Positions 56,201 to 64,000 of a stretch of DNA of 64,000 nt are shown in pieces. The translations under genes and the position numbers were made by a program. Under the pieces are notes generated by a model that made no database searches, was not told the origin of the DNA, and saw nothing but the letters and a program-made list of their open reading frames with translations. The DNA comes from Bacteroidota bacterium. Lineage in GTDB: Bacteria; Bacteroidota; Bacteroidia; Bacteroidales; Lentimicrobiaceae. Each line of letters starts with the position of its first letter. Position 1 is the first letter of the stretch. The stretch lies in NCBI GenBank assembly GCA_023434665.1, contig JAEYSM010000058.1:62001-126000 (forward strand). Direction: 5' to 3'.

Positions 56201-57326
56201 TTCCCGAACAGCCACTATAACCGTCAATGTTTTAGGATTAGATCCTTTAACAGTTACACTTATTCAGGCTGGTGCACCTCCCACTCTTATCTTAGATCCA
56301 TTATATTTAAATGTGGAAACACCTGCAGGAACTGCCGATGTAATAGTTACTTCAAATGCTCCATGGACAGTTTCTACTGATACTGAATGGTGTACTGTAA
56401 CCCCTGAAGGCTTGGGTAATGGTATAATCACAATACAATTCACTGAAAACGTAATGGCTGACGAGCGCACAGCTCTCTTCTATGTAAATGTCGAAGGACT
56501 TCCACAAGAACTTATAACACTTGTTCAGGCAGGTGCTACCGCTGTACTTTCAATAGAGCCTGCTTTAGCCGAAGTTTCTGCGCAGGCTGGGACAACCGAT
56601 TTCAATGTTACCTCCAACTTTGACTGGTCAGCTTCGTCAGATGCTACATGGCTTACAATTCCAACCAGTGGGACAGGTAATGCAGTAATGAATGCAGTTT
56701 ATTCAGCTAACATGACACTGCAGGAACGTTCCGCAATAATAACTATTGAAGGTCACGATCTTATACAACAAGCTAGTGTTATTCAGGCTGCAGGCCAGCC
56801 TATGGTCTTTGTTAGTCCCGAAAATATAGAGGTTTCCTATCTGGCAGGAACAACAGTGCTTACTGTCACTTCAAATACTGACTGGACAGTAACAGAAAAC
56901 GCTGATTGGTTGACTACTACCTCTGGAGGAACCGGCAATGGTTCATTGGAAATTAATTATAATGAAAATGAAACCTATATTGACAGGACTACCGATATAA
57001 CTGTCGCAGTTACAGGTGGTGATCCAGTTATTGTGGTCTTTACTCAAACAGCCTCAACAGTTGGTATTGAAGAATTCGACAGTGAAGGATTGAGAATCTA
57101 TCCTAATCCTGCAGGTAATCAATTCGTACTCGAGGCAAATGCACAAAAGTTTACAAATATGACGGTTAGTGTTAGCGATCCTGCTGGATTGGTAGTACTT
57201 ACACGTGAATGTAATGGCAGTGAACGTCACACTTTCGATGTAAGTAAACTTTCTTCAGGAACCTACATGATCAACATAAAGAGCAAAGATTTAAATATCA
57301 GTCGCAAGCTCGTTATTATCAAATAA
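53223..57326 (+). CDS. Giant T9SS type A surface protein with PKD, CUB-like and four BACON domains
   Basis: Cell-surface protein of 1,367 residues from ATG 53223 (MKLNTLLLTLFLS); the GTG at 53190 only extends it before the signal peptide (cut after about residue 21). Residues 30-525 are a conserved Bacteroidota domain of unknown function (FPPDDNGTAGPNHYMQTVN). PKD-like segments lie near 535-700 (PISWEWSFNP, VTSWNWNFGEG), a CUB-like domain near 705-825 (CVNDYLSIYNG, LTFVFRSNSN) and a fibronectin-like stretch near 835-925. Four BACON-type repeats of 86-87 residues start at 932, 1019, 1106 and 1192. The last 75 residues are a Por sorting tail (IYPNPAGNQF to RKLVIIK). Such domains bind glycans or mucin; no enzyme motif is visible. 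Confidence 0.9.
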   Translation: MKLNTLLLTLFLSILIYTAKGQDEKIFAEGTGTGTLIGISEPLKNLPVITDEEFIAMEEKAYEKILNPKLRTREFPYAATALPKGPDGVWQKEHSTNRAAATEPVVNFIGINSPYFPPDDNGTAGPNHYMQTVNTSYAIFSKTGTILAGPTNMNLLFGSVPGANCNDGDPIILYDEMADRWLAAEFSLCGSTDRMLVAVSTTNDPTGTWYQYSFPMTGMPDYEKFGIWHDGYYMGTNTSSGRDIYVFEREVMLAGGANPKMVNFDNPWRPGSIDGFMMVPPVDCDGTTPPPIDQPAIYIAFQDDAFGGGADQLWIYELNVDWTTTSNSTWQRVQQLNVEPFDSNFGNNWNNIKQPGTSQELDAIPQVVMNVPQYRNWGEYQSLVCCHTVDVDATDHAGIRWYELRKSGSDWTIRQQGTYAPDIHSRWMGSITMNGAKEIALGYSVSSTTVYPGIRFTGQTSSEYELASGIMDVPEGLIHEGTQSQTGANRWGDYSLISVDPADDETFWYTNQYNQGGRKTKIAAFNIGPLGPNANFTVDINTPCINQPVQFTDLSTASPISWEWSFNPNTVTFVNGTNANSQNPQVSFNALGSYSVTLTATNEVGSDTQTNTGFIEVNVANADFIAPVTTVSVNNPVTINDLSSCEVTSWNWNFGEGASPATANTPGPHFVTYSTTGTKTVTLTVNGSITETKTNYISVVEPYFIMNNLTVMTCNGTFMDPGNNSNYGNNLNYTTTFYPSQPGGMISVDFSEFYLEPSTNCVNDYLSIYNGVDATAPLIGKYCGTITPGLVTAENESGALTFVFRSNSNFNNSGWIAEISCSTGVLNPGSLNALAYTDTRIELDWELNPDANNVMLLWSSDGNFGIPVEGNIYTVGQTVAGGGTVIYTGNNTAFSHLSLLPSTTYHYKIFSINGENAYSNGLTASATTLAAPPMINVTPTVLNVEAAAGSSSYTVVSNTNWTATSDSEWCDVTLSGIGNGLINVSYDENLIGASRTATITVNVLGLDPLTVTLIQAGAPPTLILDPLYLNVETPAGTADVIVTSNAPWTVSTDTEWCTVTPEGLGNGIITIQFTENVMADERTALFYVNVEGLPQELITLVQAGATAVLSIEPALAEVSAQAGTTDFNVTSNFDWSASSDATWLTIPTSGTGNAVMNAVYSANMTLQERSAIITIEGHDLIQQASVIQAAGQPMVFVSPENIEVSYLAGTTVLTVTSNTDWTVTENADWLTTTSGGTGNGSLEINYNENETYIDRTTDITVAVTGGDPVIVVFTQTASTVGIEEFDSEGLRIYPNPAGNQFVLEANAQKFTNMTVSVSDPAGLVVLTRECNGSERHTFDVSKLSSGTYMINIKSKDLNISRKLVIIK
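56016..57057 (+). repeat. Four tandem repeats of about 260 bp encoding BACON domains
   Basis: Units start at 56016, 56277, 56538 and 56796. Each encodes 86-87 residues with the pattern V(T/S)SN-x2-W-x8-W followed by G-x-GN. The unit length is almost constant, but the protein copies are well diverged, so the duplication is old. Confidence 0.85.
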
Positions 57327-57345
57327 TAAATCACAACTGTATTAT

Positions 57346-57387
57346 AAAAAGGAGGAGGAGAATTATTCAATTCTCCTCCTCCTTTTT
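57346..57387 (+). terminator. Strong intrinsic terminator after the BACON protein
   Basis: A perfect 19-bp stem (57346-57364 with 57369-57387) and a 4-nt loop; the stem alternates purine-rich GGAGGAGGAG with its complement and ends in a T run. The symmetric A/T ends mean it could act on both strands. Confidence 0.9.
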
Positions 57388-57513
57388 ATTCCAATTTATA
57401 GTGCTACAACACAATTATTAAATTAACCACCCTCTGGTTATAAGCAATCTTTGAACAAACATATTTTATATAACAATTTGTTTTTCAATTATTAAGAATT
57501 GTAAAAAGACATC

Positions 57514-57526
57514 GCAATTCAATTGC
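57514..57526. promoter_or_regulatory. Perfect palindrome over the -33 region of the AraC-type gene
   Basis: GCAATT, one base, AATTGC. It overlaps the TTG at 57523-57525 that would serve as the -33 element, a position where a bound dimer would block or recruit RNA polymerase. Confidence 0.5.
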
Positions 57527-57549
57527 ACTTCAAAAAAATTATATCTTTG
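57523..57549 (+). promoter_or_regulatory. Promoter of the AraC-type regulator
   Basis: TTG at 57523-57525, a 16-bp spacer (shorter than usual) and TATCTTTG at 57542-57549. The box ends 54 bp before the start codon. Confidence 0.5.
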
Positions 57550-57603
57550 TAAGGTGCTACGGGGAAATTTGCACTGAATATTAAGATTTATTTATTGCTC
57601 TAA

Positions 57604-58848
57604 ATGTTGCTTACAATCGAGGCTTGGTTTTCTCTCTTTATGCTGTTCTGTGCTTCTCAAGCAGTTACTGGCATATATTTACTTCTGAAAGGCCCCGATA
57701 TGCCTTATTCCAACAAGATGCTTGCCCTGCTCTTTATTTCATGGGGTTTCTCCTGTTATTGGTTTTTTGCCTTTATACAAGGACCACCTTTCTTTAGTAA
57801 AGCGGTGACCACTTTTATAGGACCAATGATCTCATTAACACTGTTTCCGCCTATATATCTGTATATCAAGTATCTGTTTTACGAATATAAATCATTCCGA
57901 AAATCTGATCACCTGCATTTTCTTCCTGTTTACATTTTTATTGTATTTACAATCTTTTTGTTTTGGGCAGGAGATTTTACTATAATTGGAATGCGTGAAC
58001 ATCCATTGTATCATTCAAGAACAATTGTATGCTCATATATTGCAATGATTCAGGGGCCATGCTATTTTTATGCTACAAACCGATTAATGAAAATCAGGCA
58101 TAAAAAATTGCTTCAGGAGTTTTCAGATATTGAGAGAAAAAAACTTCAGTGGCTAAGAGTTATAAATTATTCTTTCGTCTTGATATTTGTTCTTGGAGGT
58201 ATCTCAACAATCTTCAGGACAACCCATATTAATCCTTATTATCTGTACCTTGGGTACCATTTTGTAATGGGGGTTAGTTTGTTTTATATCACTTTGAAAA
58301 TATTTGCTCTACCAGAGCTATTTTCATCAAAAGCCCAAATAAGTGAAGTTAGCGATTCGTATTATAATTACGCGATCACCGCACCAATTACTTTAAATAT
58401 TCCGAAAAGTGTAGCTCAAACAATCCCAATAAAGGAAGAAGAAAAAAGTGTAAATTTTTTACAGCAGGGAACGTCAGATATTATCTTACCGACAATAAAA
58501 GATGGAGAGATCGCAAAAAAAATCGAACAAGTAATGAAACAACATAAGTTGTATACAAATCCTAATATAAGCTTGCACGATCTTGCTAAATCAATTTCTG
58601 AAACCAGAAATTCAGTTTCTAATGCTTTAAATAATCAGATTCACAAAACCTTCTACGATTATATAAACGAACTCCGTGTTGAGGAAAGTAAAAAGCTACT
58701 TGCTGATCCTCATAAAGCGAATTATACCATTGAAGCTATTGCGGCAGAAGCCGGGTTTAAGACTATGTCAGTTTTTTACAGGTTCTTCAAAGATATTGTA
58801 AAGGTTACACCTTCACAATATAGAAAAAAAACCACAACTTACTCCTAA
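57604..58848 (+). CDS. Membrane-bound AraC-family transcription regulator
   Basis: A 414-residue protein. Residues 1-245 hold about seven membrane helices (for example ISLTLFPPIYLYIKYLF and YSFVLIFVLGGISTIF), a linker covers about 246-300, and the C-terminal AraC/HTH_18 domain spans about 305-410. The two helix-turn-helix parts are visible in ISLHDLAKSISETRNSVSNALN and YTIEAIAAEAGFKTMSVFYRFFKDIVKVTPSQYRKK. This arrangement (membrane sensor plus AraC DNA-binding domain) occurs across Bacteroidota. It sits alone on the + strand between two giant T9SS surface proteins, which makes them natural candidates for its targets. Confidence 0.88.
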   Translation: MLLTIEAWFSLFMLFCASQAVTGIYLLLKGPDMPYSNKMLALLFISWGFSCYWFFAFIQGPPFFSKAVTTFIGPMISLTLFPPIYLYIKYLFYEYKSFRKSDHLHFLPVYIFIVFTIFLFWAGDFTIIGMREHPLYHSRTIVCSYIAMIQGPCYFYATNRLMKIRHKKLLQEFSDIERKKLQWLRVINYSFVLIFVLGGISTIFRTTHINPYYLYLGYHFVMGVSLFYITLKIFALPELFSSKAQISEVSDSYYNYAITAPITLNIPKSVAQTIPIKEEEKSVNFLQQGTSDIILPTIKDGEIAKKIEQVMKQHKLYTNPNISLHDLAKSISETRNSVSNALNNQIHKTFYDYINELRVEESKKLLADPHKANYTIEAIAAEAGFKTMSVFYRFFKDIVKVTPSQYRKKTTTYS

Positions 58849-58917
58849 GCCTTTGATTAATAGATTTTTAAAAAATTGAAATCTTTCTCTCTTAGGGACT
58901 AAAAGGAGAAGTATTTC

Positions 58918-58948
58918 TTGTCTCCCACAGAATGTTACCCTTACTTTG
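58918..58948 (+). promoter_or_regulatory. Promoter of the 1,447-residue surface protein
   Basis: TTG at 58918-58920, a 20-bp spacer and TTACTTTG at 58941-58948 (one mismatch to TAnnTTTG). It leaves a leader of about 60 bp before the ATG. Confidence 0.45.
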
Positions 58949-59008
58949 CCTCAATTCAGATGCTAAATTTTTACTACTTATAATACTAACTAAATTTTCA
59001 ACAACAAC

Positions 59009-62000
59009 ATGAGAAACATTTATGCACTCATTCTACTTGTCGTGCTTAACTTAAATGGATGGGCACAAAGCGGCATGAACGACAGAGGTCTCCTTCAGGC
59101 CTTTAAAGATGATGTGGAATGGCACGCCGACTTTGCTACAGAAAATCTTGAAGGCTGGATAGTAAAAGACCTTGATGGTTTGAATACTGCAGGTCCTTAC
59201 TTTGAATTCCCCGGCAAAGGTGGTCCACTTGGTTTTATCCCTTATAATATTCTAACTACAAGTCCCCCAAACAACATGGAAGCTTATATTCCTAAATCGG
59301 GGTCTAAATTTTTCAGTAGCATTTCTTCGTGGGATGCAAATAGTAATGACTGGCTAATTTCTAAAGAACTTGCTTCTCACCAGGGAGGAAAATTTACATT
59401 TTGGGCTAAAGCTCCATTTGATTTTTTTGGTGATGAAAATGTTCATGTAGCCTATTCAATGACTGGCACTGAAAGTTCAGATTTTACTTTCTTAACCAGT
59501 TCACCACTTATCCCATCAACAATGTGGCAACTGTATGAATATGATATACCTGCAGGAGCAAAGCACGTTGCAATTAATTGTGTTTCTTACGCATACTTTT
59601 TAATGGTTGATGACATTTCTTTCAGTTATAATCTTAATGATGCAGCTCCGGGAGTTGTGAATAACTATTCATCCAGTATGGAACTTGGAGCTCAGATAAA
59701 AGCACATTTGAACTGGACTAATCCGACAATAGACGTAGCCGGAAATGCATTATCCGATATCACCGGAATTAAGATTTACAGAGGCACACATCCAATGAAC
59801 CTTCAGGAAATTGCTGACATTACCGGTTCTGCAGGTCAGGCAATTAGTTATACTGACATACTTCCTGCAAGCGGATTTTATTTATACCGTATTGAACCAT
59901 ACAATGCCCAGGGACGTGGAAAATTGTTTGATTCTTCTGTTACTTTCTATGGTTACGAAAGTACACCTGCTGCGCCTACCAATATTACATTCACTCAAAA
60001 CGATTCTCAGCATACGGTTATTTCATGGTCACCTGTTGTAACAGGATCTCTGGGTGGTGAACTTGAAAGCCCGGTTGCCGGATACACTATTACACGAAAA
60101 TTGGGTTCAGCTATAGAAGTGCTGGCAACAATGCATCCTTCTACCTCCTTTACCGAAGCTACTATACCTGCTTTAAATATTTATACTTATACTATCACTG
60201 CCAACATCAGTGAGACCCAAATTGGTGTACCTGCTTCTGTTACCGCATATTCAGGTTTAGCTGAGGATCAATTCTCTGTATCAGCCGGTAATACCGAAGC
60301 AAATCAACCTTTTGAACTTAGTAGAGGTAGCATATTAACTCAAAGTATTTATACCGCTGAACAACTTGGATCTACAGGCTTAATAACACAGATTACCTGG
60401 TTTGGTAATTTAGGTGAAGACCATGACGCTGTTTATAAAGTTTATATGAGTAATACTACCCGCGAAACCTTTGGTTCAAACAATACCACTGCAATATGGG
60501 AGTATTTCGGAGATCAGAAACTTGTTTACAATGGCAACTTTGATTTCCAGGCTGGTCTTGGTCCATTAACAATTACTCTTGATCAACCATATTATTTCAA
60601 TGCTGAAACAGGTGAGAATGTAATCATTACTATTGTAAAACCTCTTACAACCGAAACCTCAAGTATGTACCCAAGTGCTTTCATGAATACCAGAGTTGAT
60701 GGCACACGTACATATTATGCTATTGGATATGCAACTGATATGAGCCAGATTACAACCCAACCTGCCTCTTGGGCCACTGAAGCTGTAACTACCATTCCAA
60801 GTATAGTGACAACAAAGAATTTACAATATGCAAGTGTGACTGGTAATACTACAATTGAGGATGGAAGTACTCCTCTTGCTGATGTTACTGTTACCATAAC
60901 CCCTGCCGATACCGTTGCTTATCAGAGTGAAATTACTCTTACCAGTGTTGATGGAAACTATGAAATACCAGCCTTGCTTCCCGGCAATTACATCATTACA
61001 TTCTCAAAAGAAACCTTCAATGATTATACAGAATCATTCACGGTAGCTGAAGGCCAAACATTAGTTATCAATGCAGCATTGGTAGAGGCTATTCCGATTG
61101 TTATTTCAGGAATTGTTGAAGATGCTACCGGAAACGGAATTGAGGGAGTTAGTGTATCACTCAGTGGATTTTCAAGTGCAAGTGCAACAACTGACGAAAC
61201 AGGTAATTTCCAGTTTAACGCCTTTGCTAACAAATCATACACTGTAACTGCAAGTCATCCTCTTTTTATCGGTGTTACTAACTCATTCACCAGTGAAGAA
61301 ACTGATTTCACTCTCGAGACAATCACCTTAAACCTCAATGCTATTAAACCCCTTAATGTTGTAGCAACCAACAATAACGATAATGGTGTAATAACATGGG
61401 AAAAACCTGAGGGCACTTATAATGAAACTACCATTGGATGGGGTTCTTTCTCCAATACCGGCAATGGCTGGGGTGATGGTGGTGATGAATTTATTGCAGG
61501 CATCCGTTTTGAAGTAGCCGACATTGCCAATATGATACCTGAAAATGGAAAACTAACTCATATTAAAGCATATGTCTCAAATTATGCCGAAATTATTCTT
61601 GAAGTTTATCAAGGCGAAAATGCTTCTGAGTTAATATACTCTCAACCCATTTCTATAACAGACGAAGGTTGGTACACATTCGAACTTGACAGAATGATCC
61701 CTGTAGATCCGACTAAAGAACTTTGGATAGCTCTTCATTACCTGCCAAATTATGGTGCTTATCCAATCGGTATTGATGAAGGCCCAAATGCACCTGCAAA
61801 AAAAGGCAGTATGCTCTATTCTGGTGGAGTGTGGAATCAAATGAGTTTGACCAATAAAAACTGGAATATCTATGGCATTATCAATAATACTTTAGAAGCT
61901 AATCCTGATGAGTATCAGATTTTCAGAAAACAAACCAACGAAACTGATTGGGCACTTTTAACCCAACAAGCATTTGAAAACAGAGAATATATTGATGAGA

Positions 62001-63352
62001 CACTGGCCGCAGCAACCCCAGGTATTTATCATTACGCTGTTAAAGCCCTTTACGGAGAAACTGCTTCTGAAAGTTCAGTTTCAAATGATTTACTCCTACA
62101 AATGGTCTTTGATCTGACTATTGACCTTGACCCTGATTTTGGTACAGCAGAAAACGCTTACATATCAATCTCAAATGAGGATCATTATTATGAAGCTACT
62201 GTACCCGCAGGCCAAGATGGGATTACAATTAACAACATGTGGAGAGGTGATTATCAGGTTTATGTTCAGTTGGATAATTATCAAGCCATTGAAATGCCAA
62301 GTATGCTTGTAACTAACAACCAGACTGTTGAGATACCTTTGACACTTGTTAAGGCAAAACCATCTAATTTAAATGCTTCTTATGAATCAGAAGGTATAGA
62401 ACTTAACTGGTCATTACACAGTGCATTTACTGATAAAATGGAGACATATGTTGACTTTGAGCGCTCAACCATCAGTAACTACATTTTGAGGGACCTCGAT
62501 GGATTCGAAACCTATACATACACTAACTTCACATGGCCTGATGCCGGCATTCCTATGTCGTATATGGTTTTCAATCCTTTTACTACTACACCTGCTGTTG
62601 ACCTTCCAACATGGTCAGGAAGAAGAGTTCTAACCGCATTTGCCGGACCTGATGGCGTTAATAACGATTGGTTGATTATTCCTGCAGGCGGTGGACAGTT
62701 CGCATTTATGGCAAGTTCATTAACAACCTCGGGTCTTGAGAAATTCAGAGTTCTGTATTCAACGACAGGCAACCAAACTTCTGATTTCACTCAGATTGGA
62801 AATATTATTACTTGCCCTGTTGGCTGGACTGAATACACATACGATATTCCTGCTGATGCTAAATATGTCGCAATAAACTACGTGAGTTTCGACACTTACT
62901 TCCTTATGATTGATGATATTACATTCGAAAAGGAATATGACCATGCGCTTTCATATAACATTTATGTTGATGGTAACATTGTAGCTTCCGGAATAACCGA
63001 ACAAAATTATACCTTAACTAACCTTTCAATAGGTAATCACCTTGTAGAAGTAGAAGCTGTTTATAATACCGGAGTTTCGCAAAGGGCTCAAATAAACATA
63101 CTTGGAGTAAATACTGAAGACATTGCAATTTCAGAATTCCAAATATATCCTAATCCTTCTCAGGGAACTTTCAATATAAACCTTACTCAAAAAGCTACCG
63201 TTACGATTACTGATTTAGGTGGAAAGCAACTATACTCCAATTCATACGAAGCTGGTAATTCTATAATTGACTTGGATCTCTCGAATGGTACTTATATCAT
63301 TCATATACTAACAACCGATGGAGTAAAGACCGCTAAACTAATTATTCTGTAA
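59009..63352 (+). CDS. Giant T9SS type A surface protein with choice-of-anchor J domains at both ends
   Basis: A 1,447-residue export with signal peptide at about 1-20 (LNLNGWAQ). A choice-of-anchor J (cleaved adhesin) domain spans about 32-210 (DFATENLEGWIVKDLDG, SNDWLISKEL, YFLMVDDISF). Fibronectin III-like segments follow (about 230-410), then an unassigned region and two carboxypeptidase regulatory-like repeats near 615-775 (GSTPLADVTVTITPADT, GNGIEGVSVSLSG). A second choice-of-anchor J domain is near 1145-1310 (DFERSTISNYILRDLDG, NNDWLIIPAGG, YFLMIDDITF). A Por sorting tail closes it (IYPNPSQGTFNINL to KTAKLIIL). Similar modules occur in gingipain-type adhesins, but no protease domain is present. 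Probably adhesive. Confidence 0.9.
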   Translation: MRNIYALILLVVLNLNGWAQSGMNDRGLLQAFKDDVEWHADFATENLEGWIVKDLDGLNTAGPYFEFPGKGGPLGFIPYNILTTSPPNNMEAYIPKSGSKFFSSISSWDANSNDWLISKELASHQGGKFTFWAKAPFDFFGDENVHVAYSMTGTESSDFTFLTSSPLIPSTMWQLYEYDIPAGAKHVAINCVSYAYFLMVDDISFSYNLNDAAPGVVNNYSSSMELGAQIKAHLNWTNPTIDVAGNALSDITGIKIYRGTHPMNLQEIADITGSAGQAISYTDILPASGFYLYRIEPYNAQGRGKLFDSSVTFYGYESTPAAPTNITFTQNDSQHTVISWSPVVTGSLGGELESPVAGYTITRKLGSAIEVLATMHPSTSFTEATIPALNIYTYTITANISETQIGVPASVTAYSGLAEDQFSVSAGNTEANQPFELSRGSILTQSIYTAEQLGSTGLITQITWFGNLGEDHDAVYKVYMSNTTRETFGSNNTTAIWEYFGDQKLVYNGNFDFQAGLGPLTITLDQPYYFNAETGENVIITIVKPLTTETSSMYPSAFMNTRVDGTRTYYAIGYATDMSQITTQPASWATEAVTTIPSIVTTKNLQYASVTGNTTIEDGSTPLADVTVTITPADTVAYQSEITLTSVDGNYEIPALLPGNYIITFSKETFNDYTESFTVAEGQTLVINAALVEAIPIVISGIVEDATGNGIEGVSVSLSGFSSASATTDETGNFQFNAFANKSYTVTASHPLFIGVTNSFTSEETDFTLETITLNLNAIKPLNVVATNNNDNGVITWEKPEGTYNETTIGWGSFSNTGNGWGDGGDEFIAGIRFEVADIANMIPENGKLTHIKAYVSNYAEIILEVYQGENASELIYSQPISITDEGWYTFELDRMIPVDPTKELWIALHYLPNYGAYPIGIDEGPNAPAKKGSMLYSGGVWNQMSLTNKNWNIYGIINNTLEANPDEYQIFRKQTNETDWALLTQQAFENREYIDETLAAATPGIYHYAVKALYGETASESSVSNDLLLQMVFDLTIDLDPDFGTAENAYISISNEDHYYEATVPAGQDGITINNMWRGDYQVYVQLDNYQAIEMPSMLVTNNQTVEIPLTLVKAKPSNLNASYESEGIELNWSLHSAFTDKMETYVDFERSTISNYILRDLDGFETYTYTNFTWPDAGIPMSYMVFNPFTTTPAVDLPTWSGRRVLTAFAGPDGVNNDWLIIPAGGGQFAFMASSLTTSGLEKFRVLYSTTGNQTSDFTQIGNIITCPVGWTEYTYDIPADAKYVAINYVSFDTYFLMIDDITFEKEYDHALSYNIYVDGNIVASGITEQNYTLTNLSIGNHLVEVEAVYNTGVSQRAQINILGVNTEDIAISEFQIYPNPSQGTFNINLTQKATVTITDLGGKQLYSNSYEAGNSIIDLDLSNGTYIIHILTTDGVKTAKLIIL

Positions 63353-63375
63353 TAATTAATCTTAGTTTAGCATTT

Positions 63376-63408
63376 GAAGGGGAGGTACTTAGGTACTTCC
63401 CTTTTTTC
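63376..63408 (+). terminator. Intrinsic terminator after the 1,447-residue protein
   Basis: A 13-bp stem with three G-T pairs (63376-63388 with 63393-63405) and a TTAG loop, with a T run at the end of the right arm. It lies 24 bp after the stop codon. Confidence 0.75.
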
Positions 63409-63431
63409 TTTTTAGATGGATGATATATTGT

Positions 63432-63439
63432 TAACTTTG
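63432..63439 (+). promoter_or_regulatory. -7 box of glyA
   Basis: TAACTTTG fits TAnnTTTG and ends 44 bp before the glyA ATG. A T-rich stretch rather than a clear TTTG occupies the -33 position, shared with the preceding terminator. Confidence 0.5.
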
Positions 63440-63483
63440 CTGACTTGAATCGTTAAATAATTAACCAATATAAATTCTTTGTA

Positions 63484-64000
63484 ATGAAAAAGGATAAACA
63501 GGTATTCGACCTGATCATGCAGGAAAAAGAACGTCAGATGCACGGCATTGAACTCATTGCTTCCGAAAACTTTGTGAGCCAGCAGGTGCTTGATGCAATG
63601 GGATCAGTTTTAACCAATAAGTATGCTGAAGGTTATCCGGGTAAGCGATATTATGGGGGTTGTCAGATTGTCGATCAGACTGAACAACTGGCAATTGACA
63701 GGGCCAAGGCACTCTTCGGAGCTGAATGGGCCAATGTTCAACCACACTCAGGAGCACAGGCTAACATGGCTGTTCTTATGACCGTCCTGAAACCAGGCGA
63801 TACATTTATGGGACTTAACCTCGCTCATGGAGGACATCTATCTCATGGCTCTCCCGTCAATTCTTCAGGTATTCTTTATAACGTAGTAGCTTATGGTGTG
63901 GAGGAAGAAACCGGAACCATCAACTATGATAAAATGGAGGCTGTTGCACTTGAATCCAAACCTAAACTCATTATTGCCGGTGCCAGCGCATATTCACGCG
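63484..64000 (+). CDS. glyA: Serine hydroxymethyltransferase (3' end cut off by window)
   Basis: PLP-dependent enzyme that interconverts serine and glycine with tetrahydrofolate and feeds one-carbon metabolism. Only the first 172 residues are in the window, out of an expected total near 425. The N terminus MKKDKQVFDLIMQEKERQ, HGIELIASENFVS, LTNKYAEGYPGKRYYGG and NVQPHSGAQAN, then AHGGHLSHGSPVN, are all canonical. The PLP lysine lies beyond the window. The frame is open to the last base. Confidence 0.95.
   Translation, partial: MKKDKQVFDLIMQEKERQMHGIELIASENFVSQQVLDAMGSVLTNKYAEGYPGKRYYGGCQIVDQTEQLAIDRAKALFGAEWANVQPHSGAQANMAVLMTVLKPGDTFMGLNLAHGGHLSHGSPVNSSGILYNVVAYGVEEETGTINYDKMEAVALESKPKLIIAGASAYSR

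Overview
The window is a stretch of ordinary Bacteroidota chromosome, AT-rich and densely coded on both strands. It is probably from Bacteroidales or a near relative, but I cannot place it more finely. The lineage call rests on several signs: type IX secretion (T9SS) sorting tails of both type A and type B, BACON and gliding-motility-associated C-terminal domains, a eukaryote/archaeal-type ProS, the guaB plus triple SurA-like plus MoxR cluster, and promoters of the Bacteroidota form (TTTG or TTG, about 21 bp, then TAnnTTTG) in place of the -35/-10 type. I found no rRNA, tRNA, CRISPR array, prophage or insertion sequence.

Layout. 1-6.4 kb: 3' part of secA, a secreted M28 peptidase with a T9SS tail, pyrH and frr. 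6.4-8.8 kb (minus): small MazG-like pyrophosphohydrolase, OmpR-type regulator and its histidine kinase. 8.9-11.8 kb: OsmC, FlK-like thioesterase, THUMP rRNA methyltransferase and, convergent, a YpfJ-type zinc metalloprotease. 11.8-12.2 kb: an unusual non-coding region with tandem 11-bp CTAG-rich units and nested inverted repeats, just ahead of priA. 14.7-19.5 kb (minus): molybdenum cofactor operon moeA-moaA-moaC-membrane protein-MOSC/MogA fusion, then an HD hydrolase and a DivIC/FtsB-like protein. 19.6-23.3 kb (minus): Ppx/GppA, LpxH, purine nucleoside phosphorylase and LpxK. 23.4-26.9 kb: Nif3-like, coiled-coil zinc ribbon and TPR genes.

27-30.1 kb (minus): a Tyr-rich/Ser-rich lipoprotein and a FadL-like outer-membrane protein. 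30.3-36.3 kb: proS, then (minus) PagL-like lipid A deacylase and a DUF2807 lipoprotein, then mazG, a ZIP transporter and a peroxiredoxin-fold protein that has lost both usual catalytic cysteines. 36.4-40.6 kb (minus): adaptor, MacB-type permease without ATPase, and TolC. 40.7 kb: galK. 41.9-48.7 kb (minus): guaB, three SurA/PpiC-like chaperones and MoxR. 48.9 kb: a possible 46-residue small gene. 49.1-53 kb (minus): GT-C glycosyltransferase and a type B T9SS protein. 53.2-63.4 kb: two giant T9SS type A cell-surface proteins flanking a membrane-bound AraC-type regulator. 63.5 kb to the end: 5' part of glyA.

Common threads are the envelope (lipid A synthesis by LpxH and LpxK and remodelling by PagL; outer-membrane protein folding by the SurA-like trio; T9SS cargo; a tripartite exporter) and molybdopterin synthesis. 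I did not recognise a large undescribed system. The signals most worth a second look are the cysteine-less peroxiredoxin, the repeat region before priA, the shortened MoaA with an unknown membrane protein embedded in its operon, and the regulator with a palindrome over its promoter between two giant surface proteins.
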